A DNA stretch of 64,000 nucleotides, from positions 31,300,365 through 31,364,364 of the forward strand of contig CM037857.1 in the NCBI GenBank assembly GCA_021292105.1. The letters are read 5' to 3'. Source of the DNA: Anadara kagoshimensis. Its lineage: Eukaryota; Mollusca; Bivalvia; Arcoida; Arcidae. The first letter of the stretch is position 1, and each line of letters begins with the position of its first letter. This document shows positions 56,166-64,000 of this stretch, piece by piece. Position numbers and translations under genes: made by a program. The notes beneath the pieces were generated by a model that did not search any database, was not told the origin of the DNA, and was given only the letters and a program-made list of their open reading frames with translations.

Positions 56166-58282
56166 AAAACAGCTAAATACTTGTATCTGTCTTCAGAAAA
56201 TTACACCTATCTTTTTCCAAATCTGCCATTGCTAATAGTGGCGCAACATAATCTGCAGAAGACCCTTGGTACAGTGGCAATCTGAAAGAAAACATGCGTA
56301 ACATTGTTAGGAGCAAAAAGAGAATGGTCTATCTTAACTTTATTTTCTACATAAACATAATAGTGGGAATCTGAAGACAAAATTTTCAAGACGAACATAC
56401 AATGAGCGAACTTAACCGCATTTGACCTGAAAAACCATCTTAATATAGCTGGGATCTGAATGGTGAGATGTGTCACAATTTCAAAAACAATATGGGTAAT
56501 GAGATTGACCCTTGATACAGTGGTTGTCTAAAAGATAAAATGTGTTGCATTAGGACCAAACGGAGAATGACCTATCTTAACTGTATTTTCTACAAAAGCA
56601 CAATAGTTGGAATCTGAAGACCAACTGACAATGAATAATCTTAGCCTTAGGCGACCTTGAAAACATCAAACTTAGTTGGGGGTTTTAATGATAAGCCATG
56701 TCACGATACAAAAATATTACATGGATTAACCTCATTTTATCTCATCAGTTACATATACATGTATTTATTACTTTCTCCTTTTTTAAGTTGAGTTGGGTAA
56801 AAGTGTTTTTACTGTTTTAAATCTGGATTATGATTCTTGAAATTACATCGTAGCTGTTCTAGAGTTTAGAAAACTAGTTCAAAACAGGTATTTTGGTAAA
56901 AATTATTTCAAAGTGAATATTAAAACCAAATACACCATTTATCATCAAATTTTTTGCCGCATCAATTCATGTAATTTCAGAATTTTTGGTAGAAAAACAA
57001 AAAAGTTGTTTAAGTAATCATTACTAATTTCAAATGCCTCTTTAGAAATTTGCGTAGAGCGTGGAAGTTTACACAATTGAATATTACCTGTCCCATTATG
57101 CAGATTAAAATTGGGTTCATGACCTGTGAATCCATATAAAAATTCATTTATTTATACAATGCACTACAACCCTACTTTAACACGCATTTTTACTATAAAT
57201 AGCATAGTGTTTAACATTGTATACAAACCTATCTATGACCGTTATACATCTATTGTACCCGAGAAAGAAAGCTAATTTGCATATGAAATGACAGAATGAC
57301 ATGTTGCCTATTTGCATATGACCTATAACCTGTCCTGTTGGCTGTTTGAAACCATGTCTACCTTCCCACCACAAAGCATTGTAAACAAGAGCAAAATGGT
57401 AATGATAGTTTCTTAAACAACTTTTTTCCTTTTATTTTCAAAATTTTTAAATGTATATAATTTGAAAAATACTGATATATGACATCAATTTACGACTTCA
57501 ATAAGAAAAAAGATATATTACCAAAATACCCTTTTTTGAACTTGTTTTCTACACTATAGAATGGTGAAGCAACAAGGGTACTTTGAGAAAACAACCTATC
57601 TTTGTCAATTGAAGCGATAAACTTTCTCTCATTAGCACCTATCAGATTGGGGTTCAAGACTTGCTGAAGTGAAGAAAAAAGTGAAGTGCCTAAAGGAAAA
57701 ATATCAACAATATTAAACTGAACGGACAATCTTTATCACACTAAGATTTGCCGAAGTTTTCGGACCTATGCGATTAGAGACGATATTAATCAGTTATAAT
57801 GCAATTAGGGGATTATCCAGTTTATGTTGATGGATAAATTCGCACTATAATTCAACCCTAAATAATTCAACATCAGCTAAAACTTTTTATATCTTAAATT
57901 TACGAAAGTCCGAGAAAAGGTCGTTATTTTGAAATGAAAATTGCAACGTCAACTAAGAAACAATAACATTTCCGTAATAGTAGCAACAGACAATTCTTTA
58001 TTTTCTGAAAAGTAGAAAAAGAATTCGAAAATAATTTAAGTACGCTACCAACCTTATTCCAACCGTCACCATCAATAAAGTCGTAATTCCGTTCATGAAT
58101 AAGGTAGAACTTAGTAACTTTGCTCTTATTTCGTCATTGTTTTCAGCACATACGACTTGTGATACAAAAATTGACGAGGCTATGGATGCCGACAATGCCA
58201 GAAGCGCTTGCTGAAAATATTGAATATTGAAACCTTTGTTATAAGATAAGCCAATTTAATATTTCACTCAAAAGTGCAAAAA

Positions 58283-58317
<35 letters not shown>

Positions 58318-59472
58318 ATATTTATAAACTAAACCTAACACATTAAACTATGTATCTGCAACCGAAGATTTTGTTTTTGAATTTTATGTTATCACTGAAA
58401 AGAACACCATTAAAGACAAAAAGTTATACATGTACACGAAATCAGACATTAGCAACAAAACTGAATGAAACAATGATTACTTTAACTTGAAAATTGTGCT
58501 GCTTGTAATGAAAGGCTGATGCCTTAACCACAAGGCAACCGTGGTCAAGGGACAAAGGTTTGCTTTAGTATGCAATAGGCGAAAACTGTACAAAACAAAA
58601 GACAAGAGTCTGGAAGCTAAAAGTCAGAAATCGAGAGAGTGGTCTGTAAGAGCGAAAGGCCAAATATCCATCACGGCAAACCATATTACCGTTTGATATC
58701 GGAGATTTCTGACATCTTCCACTATTCTTTAGTAAGGTTTTATAATTTCTGATCATTATCAGCGTCTTAATAGCATTACGTGTCATTATTTGAAATAGTA
58801 CAAGCTTGAATATTTTTAATCTCTCTCTCTCCTTATTATAAAAATATATCTTTGTTTACCCTACCCCTTACTAAATTCTATAAAAGTAACTGGGTAAAAT
58901 GAATCACAAGTACATTCCGTACATAGCCGCATAAGCTAAAATACTGAATCTGTAAGTCTTATACATGGTGGGTTAGATTTACGACCCCTATCGCTAACGT
59001 AAACGTCAACCAAAATGGCGAAAGTAATTAACGGTTTGTGGAAGATTCTGCTAAAGATACTGTTTTGAAATGCATGAAAAATGTCAGCATAAGACAGCAA
59101 AATCCAACGAAAATGCTTCTGACGCCTTATCCGATACGTTTCCTACAGACCTTGTATCAATCCGTCCCGAAAACTTACAAACCATGTAACTTTCCCTCCA
59201 CCTACATAAAAGAACCCCCCCTCTCTCTCTCCTTAAAGAATATTAACCTGCATAGCAAACAGCAATGTCAAATGTGGTGGTATCCAGTCGCTGACATTAT
59301 ATACAAGTGGTTGTTCTACAGTTTCTATCACGACCCCCTTTCCATAATCGTTTCCAGTAGCTTCATCCACTTTCTCTTCTAGTTTATCATTTCCTTTACG
59401 ATGAGTAATGTCGGATGAACACGTCACTTCTGTCGTAGTTATGCCAACTGTGACATCATCAATACATGTGTT
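44626..59472 (-). CDS. SLC23 family nucleobase/ascorbate transporter, N-terminal start not found
   Basis: Eleven exons (59472-59248, 58210-58053, 56281-56181, 55836-55745, 52865-52684, 51446-51326, 49766-49610, 49040-48787, 48001-47728, 46899-46804, 44810-44626) join without a stop to 614 codons, close to vertebrate SVCT lengths. Landmarks in order: SDWIPPHLTLLFAMQ (TM1), GITTLLMVTVGIRLPLYQGS, a loop with NIT sequons, IGPITIVPTILLVG, FKARTDSR, LDSIGDYYACA (substrate-site helix), PPPPSHGVNRGIAIEGF, NVGAVGLTR (family signature), GKFSAIF, LSNLKAVDMSSTRNL and CFLDNTVPG. Family members are membrane symporters or exchangers of ascorbate or nucleobases, with 14 TMs. The QH motif of TM1 is changed (QQ). 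The first exon has no in-frame ATG, so the start lies upstream. Substrate unknown. Confidence 0.9.
45220..45830 (+). mobile_element. Penelope-like retroelement 3' end
   Basis: Encodes KLYDKRDDFNFSIVNF (with a frame change), then the 101-codon frame at 45315-45620 containing PAYGVFVSQLIRYGRA and LIKALKKFYGRHHS. The shared non-coding tail follows (GTGGCGGGTGTAGCTAGCTA, GGAGCACCCGGCCTCACTTC). It is 5'-truncated and degraded. Confidence 0.7.
45840..46115 (-). mobile_element. tRNA-derived SINE (family 2), well preserved
   Basis: On the minus strand: ACTGCGGTACCTCAGTTGGT (A box), TCGTGGGTTCGAACTCCGAC (B box), then the body with TTTCGCCAAGCACTCGGCAT and the tail TCTATAGCTGGCAACGTC. Confidence 0.85.
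46120..46380 (+). mobile_element. SINE family 2, head-less copy in opposite orientation
   Basis: GTGTCACGACAGGCGTGGCA, CATATTGCCCCGAGAACACT and ATTTCTCGATAAAAGTGAAA. With the copy at 45840 it forms a head-to-head pair. Confidence 0.7.
46603..46646. repeat. (GA)n microsatellite
   Basis: About 20 GA units in the last SLC23 intron. Confidence 0.95.
46804..46899 (-). CDS. SLC23-like exon (TM13-14 region)
   Basis: 96 nt, phase 1 to phase 1. NAEADHVITLLLGNP and GGLIACFLDNTVPG. Confidence 0.88.
47278..47490. mobile_element. MITE-C copy in SLC23 intron
   Basis: TTGACCTGGTCATTGACCTT at the left and AAGGTCAAACGACCAGGTCAA (in part) at the right are inverted. Confidence 0.6.
47728..48001 (-). CDS. SLC23-like exon (TM9-12 region)
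   Basis: 274 nt from VASRWVFVGVAVIY to VADYPNVINTG. Includes GKFSAIFITIPYPVLGG and SNLKAVDMSSTRNL. Confidence 0.9.
48175..48545 (-). mobile_element. Penelope-like 3' end in SLC23 intron
   Basis: Reverse of the tail: AAAGCAAAGTAAAAAAGAAA, GAGACCGGGTGCTC, then CTTTGTAAGATAGACCTGCA and TTATTTGTAAGCAGTTTGCT, as in the 13110 copy. Confidence 0.65.
48787..49040 (-). CDS. SLC23-like exon (TM7-8 and signature motif)
   Basis: 254 nt encoding QFGEIGFSISAFVGF, SILDSIGDYYACATTC, PPPPSHGVNRGIAIEGF and GGNVGAVGLTR. It holds the two most conserved parts of the family. Confidence 0.92.
49610..49766 (-). CDS. SLC23-like exon (TM6 region)
   Basis: 157 nt: ILVALVIGWLFCLVLTVSG, then FKARTDSRLEVISKATWFYF. Matches the WLLCYVLTLT..FQARTDAR region of SVCT1. 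Confidence 0.88.
50361..50603. mobile_element. MITE-B copy in SLC23 intron
   Basis: CCCTGGTTTCACAACCATTC at the left, AACGATTGTGAAACAGGGGC at the right. Confidence 0.7.
50735..51185 (+). mobile_element. Penelope-like 3' end, internally deleted
   Basis: AAGCTACATTTGAAACTTGA, TTGCTTATGGTGTATTCGTT and the shared tail. Part of the LIKALKKFYGRH region is deleted. Confidence 0.65.
51326..51446 (-). CDS. SLC23-like exon (TM5 region)
   Basis: 121 nt: TAGIAIILSLYLANVKMPIP and VWTRKKSFHIIRYPLHQVFA. Acceptor TTTCTTTAG; the donor GTATAT is weak. Confidence 0.82.
51525..51705 (+). repeat. Penelope-like 3' tail fragment
   Basis: GGAGCACCCGGCTTAACTTC and TTTACTTTGCTTTTGGATTG. Confidence 0.6.
51706..52683. 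other. SLC23-like intron, no further feature
   Basis: No additional exon fits between the two adjoining exons, whose phases already match. Confidence 0.45.
52684..52865 (-). CDS. SLC23-like exon (TM3-4 region)
   Basis: 182 nt: LQGSLMAAGAIHFIIGATG, RFIGPITIVPTILLVG and FAQYHWGISL. The last codon is split AT/G. Confidence 0.9.
52885..53035 (-). repeat. Penelope-like 3' tail fragment
   Basis: Reverse orientation: ACTTCCATCAGGCCGGGTGC, AGCACCTGCTGTTTAGCTAG. Confidence 0.55.
53280..53366 (+). repeat. Penelope-like coding-tail fragment
   Basis: CGTTTTATGACTGTCATCAC and TCTCTGTGTCCAGGGTTGCC match the GRHHS..VSRIALDIF portion of the 45220 copy. Confidence 0.5.
53858..54300. repeat. Tandem units inside TTAA element copy 2
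   Basis: The TCACAACAAATA string recurs at about 53936 and 54082, with a diverged TCATAAGGAATA at about 54255. Each is joined by (TTTA)n runs. Confidence 0.85.
54415..54452. repeat. (ATT)n microsatellite in TTAA element copy 2
   Basis: About 12 ATT units. At the matching place copy 1 has only a few, so this run grew or shrank after the copies separated. Confidence 0.9.
55645..55683. repeat. MITE-C end flanking TTAA element copy 2
   Basis: TTAAAGGTCAAACGAAAAGG followed by TTATTGTTGTTTGCATAT matches MITE-C termini at 31940-32045. Confidence 0.65.
55745..55836 (-). CDS. SLC23-like exon (glycosylated loop)
   Basis: 92 nt: GNITDVNDTGISSNITEVNH and IIFRYIAS. Two NIT sequons fit the glycosylated loop of SVCTs. 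The 3' donor GTAAGT is strong. Confidence 0.85.
56134..56164. repeat. (TTA)n microsatellite
   Basis: About 10 TTA units, 17 bp beyond the donor of the neighbouring exon. Confidence 0.9.
56181..56281 (-). CDS. SLC23-like exon (after TM2)
   Basis: 101 nt: LPLYQGSSADYVAPLLAMAD and KDRCNFLKTD. Matches the LPLFQASAFAFLVPAKAIL region. Confidence 0.88.
56282..58052. other. SLC23-like intron, no further exon needed
   Basis: The flanking exons match in phase. Frames at 57177-57374 and 57490-57729 have no homologous place in the family and are not called. An exon-like segment near 56515-56640 is a diverged duplicate of 56270-56400. Confidence 0.5.
58053..58210 (-). CDS. SLC23-like exon (TM1 end to TM2)
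   Basis: 158 nt: QALLALSASIASSIFVSQVV and FMNGITTLLMVTVGI. The last Arg codon is split. Confidence 0.9.
58277..58323. repeat. (AAAT)n microsatellite
   Basis: About 11 AAAT units. Confidence 0.95.
59248..59472 (-). CDS. SLC23-like first recognised coding exon
   Basis: 225 nt after the acceptor TTAATTATAG, phase 0 to 0. A polar N-terminal stretch (VTCSSDITHRKGND, EEKVDEATGND) leads to YNVSDWIPPHLTLLFAMQ. No ATG is in frame before FAMQ, so translation must begin in an exon upstream. Confidence 0.85.
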
Positions 59473-59699
59473 CTATAATTAAAATAAAAACCCGATATTT
59501 ATAACATCTCACCATAGTTTTAAAATCATGGTGAAGAAGTATGCTTTATTTGTTATAAGTATCTGCCGCCAAACAATAAAACGTAGTACTGGCTTAAATC
59601 AAAAATTAAATAATTAAAAAAATAATAAAACAACATTTAAAAACAGTGACCTCAGATTTCCTTAAGACAGAGGAACGACTATAAAAATCTAACATGTTT

Positions 59700-60940
59700 A
59701 AATCACAATCTCATAGCAAACTAGTATATGTTGCTCTTCTCGATTTACATCAACGACATTGTTCAAGACATAAATTGTTATATACGTCTTTTTGCTGATG
59801 ATACCTCTTTATATCTTCAAGTTGAAAACCCTGTCGAAACAGCAAATACTTTGAATGAAGATTTAGAAAGAATTCTGAGTTGGTCTAAAAATGGCTTGTC
59901 TCTTTTAATCCTAATAAAACAAAATCAATGGTGTTTTCAAGGAAGTTTGTTAAACTTTCACATCCAACTTTATTTATGGATAATATAGCTATAACACAAG
60001 TTTCTTCTCATAAGCATCTTGTTATAATTTTTTCTGGTGACGGATTCTGGTAAGATCATCTTGACTATATTATCTCCAAAGCTCGATCTCGTTTATATCT
60101 TCTACGCAAATTCAAGTTTAAGATAGACAGAAACTCTTTGCAGAAGCTTTACTTCTCTCTGGTCAGAACCCATACTCGAATATACAGATGTTGTTTGGGA
60201 CAATGTTTCTATTCATTATAAAAATACATTAGAGCAAATCAATCTTGAAGCTGCTAGAATAGTTACAGGATCCACTCAATTAACTAGTACATCTCTTTTA
60301 CTTAAAGAAACAGGCTGGGGCACTCTAGAAGAAAGGCGCAAGAAACATAAGTTAACCCTCTTCTACAAAATGTTTTATCGGATGACACCAGACTACCTGA
60401 GTGATCTTGTTCCTCTTCTAAACGCTGATATGCACTCTTACAATACCCGTCATCAAGATGACTTGTTATCAATCTCTTGTAATAGTGAATCTTACTTTAA
60501 GTCCTTTCTTCCATCGGTTGTTCGAGAATGGAATAACATACCACTTATAATCAGACATTCCTCTCTCAGTAGTTTCCGAAATTACCTTAATCAAAATCTT
60601 GAAAAAGTCCCCGAGTATTTCTTAGTAGGAGACCGCCTTGGACAGATACACCATGCAAGATTGCGAATGAAATGTAGCTCTTTAAAACAACACTTATACA
60701 AAAAAAACGTTGTTGATAACCCTAACTGCCTTTGTGGTAAAGTAGAATCAACTCTACGCTATTTTTTTGAATGCCCACTTTACACAATTATCAGAAACAA
60801 TTATATTAATTCTATACCTTACCATGTTACATGTCAAATTTCACTTTATGGTAGTCAAGATTTCACTTTACAACAAAATATTGAATTGTTTAAGAGAGTA
60901 CAGTCTTACATTATACGTTCTAAACGATTTACCTAATATT
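59700..60940 (+). mobile_element. 5'-truncated LINE fragment (RT C-terminal half)
   Basis: It starts in the RT catalytic block (CYIRLFADDTSLYLQV), then FNPNKTKSMVFSRK in a shifted frame, a stop near 60050, a second shift, PILEYTDVVWDN, AARIVTGSTQL and an intact 188-codon frame (60370-60936) with SYNTRH and PNCLCGKVESTLRYFFECP, a zinc-knuckle-like end. At least two frameshifts and one stop make it dead. The type differs from the 17.3-20.6 kb LINE; a CR1/jockey-like clade is possible. Confidence 0.85.
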
Positions 60941-61313
60941 GCTTTTGAATTTGTAATGCTCTTCCAATTGTACATGTATATTACATATTTGACCTACATT
61001 ATGCCATCCTTTGCTTATGTTGCTTTTTCCTTTTTGTTTGTATATTATATATGTTCTCTTCTTTTTTCATCGTTTCTGTCATATAGTATTACTTTTGTTT
61101 CACAAGTTATTAATTGTATATGCAGTTGTGAAAGACTGATTAATATAAGAATTTAATTCTTGTTTCAGAATCCCAACTTATATTTTGTAATCTTCAATTT
61201 TTGTGAAATGATTTTCATTGAATGAATATTGTTTAAACTAAACTAGTAAATGCGCTAATATTTTATTGATTTTTATAAGGGCGTGTAAAAATAACAAAAA
61301 ATTATTCACTTAC

Positions 61314-61370
61314 ATGAGCTGAGGCTTTCCTAAAAAGAACTCGGATTCGGTTCCTTCTTTGCTTTATATA
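61314..61370 (-). promoter_or_regulatory. Possible first exon and TATA box of the SLC23-like gene
   Basis: Minus-strand TATATAAAG (61362-61370) lies about 50 bp upstream of a strong donor GTAAGTG (61313 downward). If it splices directly to 59472 there is no in-frame ATG, so it could only be a non-coding exon with another exon in between. Weak call. Confidence 0.2.
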
Positions 61371-61734
61371 TCAATCTATGCTATAAAATGCAATTTGGGT
61401 AGTTGTTTACAGAAAGGCGCTTCTATTTTGTCAAACGTTTTACCATTGTGAACAAACAACCAAAAATATTTTGTTGCATCAAAGGATATATAATGCACGG
61501 ATTTATACCAACGACTCGGCTCATGTAGGTTAATGAATTATTTATTTGTACATTGAAAATCTACAAAATAATTACGTATTTCTTTTCTCTGCAGTAGGGT
61601 TACCAAACTCTAATAACCATACAGAATTTACACATCAAATTACAATGGGCTAATTGGTTAATTATAAATCAAATAAAAAATAACATACCGACCCCGTCGT
61701 CTAAATAACTGATTAAGTCAGTTAAATATGCAAT

Positions 61735-61805
61735 ATCTACAAGGGAAGTGAGGCCGTGTGCTCAGAAGGATAACCATCTTCTGCTCAACTAGCTATACTA
61801 CCACA
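61735..61805 (-). repeat. Penelope-like 3' tail fragment
   Basis: AAGGGAAGTGAGGCCGTGTG and CTTCTGCTCAACTAGCTAT. Confidence 0.5.
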
Positions 61806-62400
61806 TGTGGAGTTAAAATGGTTGAATTTAACGAATTTTTTTTTAAACAATAACCACAGTTGTTCAAGTTCGAAAAAATCGTCTCGAAAAAAACCGAAAC
61901 ATCCGGTTACAGAATGCTAGTTAGATATCCAAAGGTTTTGTCGGAGCATTTTCACAGCAAAAACACTGATCAACTTTCGTCAAAACTTATCAATATGACA
62001 TGAGCTATCATCTGGAAACAACTGATCAAATTGTAATCTGATAGGTGAATTCTGCCACGCGTGAATTCTAACCAAAAAATTTCATACTGACATTCTGAGA
62101 ATTTTTTTCAAAAACGAATTAATATTTTGAAAATAACATAAATTAAATAAATTATAATACCAGGAAAAAATATGAATCGCTTCTCTGAAGAAAAGGATGC
62201 TAAGTTTTTTTTTACTTTTGACGATGCATAACTTTTGAAAGAAATGCACTTCCAACCAAGTTTTTAAAAAATTGAGTACTAATTATTATTCGACCTCTCT
62301 TAAAGAATTGCCACCGACATAGCTAATTGAAAAATTAAAATGACTATAAAATGTCGACCGAATTCGTGTTAAAAATGTGCGTCTTCTAGCACTGTAACAC
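61806..62400. other. No gene seen
   Basis: AT-rich DNA without exon-like frames or recognised repeats. Confidence 0.45.
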
Positions 62401-62404
62401 TACA

Positions 62405-62690
62405 GTAGCTAAGGTGTAGAGTATTCGATTGGTATGTGGGAGGTCGGGGTTCGAACCCCAATCGGGTCTGACTTCTTTCTCTAAATACTCGTCATTAGGA
62501 AATGAAAGTCACTGTTCCTTCGGAAATAACCTCAAAACTGCGTTGCTTCGTCTCACAGAAGGCATAGCATGCTAAATAACTTAAAAACCTTCAATGCACA
62601 TTTAACATGAAGGCTAAAATTTCTGCGACTTCAACCATAGCTAGTGACATTAAGCAACGTCTTTTCAACCAATTTATCAATTCTATCACT
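62405..62690 (+). mobile_element. tRNA-derived SINE (family 2)
   Basis: Head TAGCTAAGGTGTAGAGTATT and GGTCGGGGTTCGAACCCCAA (B box), then CATTAGGAAATGAAAGTCAC, the GGCATAGCATGCTAAATAAC segment and a degraded tail. Confidence 0.75.
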
Positions 62691-63250
62691 GCAGATATTG
62701 TGTCGCAAGTATTGTAGCTTGATACAATAGAGTAGAAAATTTACTCGAGATACGAATTGATCACTGAAAAATAATAAGGATTATAACTGGAAAATTGGTA
62801 AACCAACCCATATTAATAATATGCATATTTCAGATCACTGTTGATATTGAACACCAAGTTTTGTAAACTTCTAATTAATACTTTAGGATATTTACTTTGT
62901 AAAAAAATACCACAATTTGATTTTAAAGGAAAATTGGCATACAAACACGAGTTATTAAACGCATGTCCTATTACTATGCTGTCAACTAAGTTTGGTAAAT
63001 TTCTGATATATAGTTTGGAGAAATACTCCAATTGAAAAATTCAAAGGGTCGTAACTCAAAGGAAAATTTGCAAACCAACCGGGTTAATAACAGGTATATC
63101 TTCTATTACTGTTGATACTATCCTCCAAGTGATTTAAATGTCAAATACATTGATCTTGAGATTGACTTCGGAAATAAGACGGACAGATGATAGAAAATAC
63201 GGATTGGTCAACACACGGAGCAAACTTTGAATTATTCAGCTTCCCTCTCT
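62691..63250. other. No gene seen
   Basis: Overlapping frames of 64-72 codons on both strands between 62813 and 63035 look like chance. Confidence 0.4.
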
Positions 63251-63254
63251 TTGA

Positions 63255-63550
63255 ATTCGATGCTCAGATGTCTGTTATCAAAACATATTTGATATGTATG
63301 ATGTCTCTGTATCAGAAAAACTATCCTGGATGTATTTGACGTCCCGTAATTCCATGTTCCTTCATTGTAAATTTTGATTACACGCGTAGCAGATATAGCT
63401 AGCTAAATAAAACGTGCTAATACTATCGGAGCAACCAGTCTCATTGCCTTGGAAAAATGTCAAATTATTAATCTAATTTGCCAGTTTTCAAAGTATTCAC
63501 TTTGCTCTAAGATTGTGATTTGGACATGGATTAGTATGCTTGTTTTTAAA
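63255..63550 (+). repeat. Penelope-like 3' tail copy, diverged
   Basis: CTGGATGTATTTGACGTCCC, ATTCCATGTTCCTT, GCAGATATAGCTAGCTAAAT and TTTGCTCTAAGATTGTGATT follow the order of the 45220 copy. Confidence 0.6.
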
Positions 63551-64000
63551 TGAGAATCTTTTTAACAATTTCAAAATAAAGCACCTTTGACAAATTAAAA
63601 CCATGACCCCATTACGGGTAAAATAGGTTACAAACGTACTAGAAAACAAGAATGTTATAAACTAGAACAAGACATCAATGAATAAATTCTAAATCACCTC
63701 ATTAATTGAGTGCATGTTGACAAAGACGCCTTGTTTAAACATTCCAATAAAATTGGTATCAGTGTATACCTATATTTTTGTGTACATAGTAGTATACAAT
63801 TTCATGAATAACAAAATTAAATTTTACACAATATGTGAGATCACCTATTGATAACTAGCAAGTTATTTGATAAAAGATTACATAATATTAACATTTTCGT
63901 GGCTGTTTGGATTTAAATGACTGCCCGGGTACGGTACCAAATTATTTGGAAGTCGACCAAAGAACCACTTATTTCGTGAGGTCATCAAAACACCCGAAAA
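63551..64000. other. No gene seen at the window edge
   Basis: No exon or repeat recognised. The true start of the SLC23-like gene may lie here or beyond. Confidence 0.4.

Noticed and set aside
57490-57729. 79-codon minus-strand frame as an extra SLC23 exon
   Set aside because: The neighbouring exons already join in phase and the family has no segment to place there.

Overview
This window looks like nuclear DNA of an invertebrate animal, most likely a mollusc (bivalve-like). It is AT-rich. Its genes are split by many GT-AG introns, and there are tRNA-derived SINEs, several kinds of LINE and retroelement remnants, miniature inverted-repeat elements and long microsatellites. The species call is an inference. 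Nothing here looks bacterial or organellar.

Layout. (1) 1-7.9 kb is gene-free. It holds microsatellites, a 2.3 kb TTAA-flanked terminal-inverted-repeat (TIR) element (3652-5979), and two stretches rich in TAAT and GGATTA motifs (about 2490-2930 and 7250-7640) that may be enhancers. (2) 7.94-10.31 kb, plus strand: a complete three-exon homeobox gene of VENT-like type with an N-terminal eh1-like repressor motif and a TATA/Inr promoter. (3) 10.5-17 kb: repeats only. (4) 17.3-20.7 kb, minus: a nearly intact APE-type LINE broken by one frameshift. (5) 21.05-22.13 kb, minus: a single-exon rhodopsin-class GPCR with unusual microswitch residues and a TATA promoter. (6) 22.4-28.8 kb: a cluster of foldback and TIR elements, including a 1.6 kb element with 16 bp TIRs around a 135 bp tandem array. 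(7) 28.9-40.15 kb, minus: an eight-exon SUMF2-like (pseudo-FGE) gene. It has a signal peptide, lacks the FGE catalytic cysteines and ends in KYEL. Exon 6 is one base short for its reading frame. Tandem arrays copied from its own exon edges border intron 7. (8) 40.3-44.3 kb: foldback elements, SINEs, microsatellites and an 0.8 kb 30-bp minisatellite. (9) 44.6-59.5 kb, minus: eleven in-phase exons of an SLC23 nucleobase/ascorbate transporter family gene whose first coding exon was not found. A second copy of the 2.3 kb TTAA element lies in one intron. (10) 59.7-64 kb: a decayed LINE 3' half, a SINE, and tails of a Penelope-like retroelement.

The four host genes show no shared pathway: a transcription factor, a receptor, an ER-lumenal protein and a membrane transporter. 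The most notable structures are the two TTAA elements, each inserted into a TTAA inside another repeat family so that related copies show the empty site; the exon-edge tandem arrays in the SUMF2-like gene; and the single-base phase break in that gene. Exon boundaries were worked out by hand from splice signals, reading-frame phase and family resemblance. No alignment or search was run.
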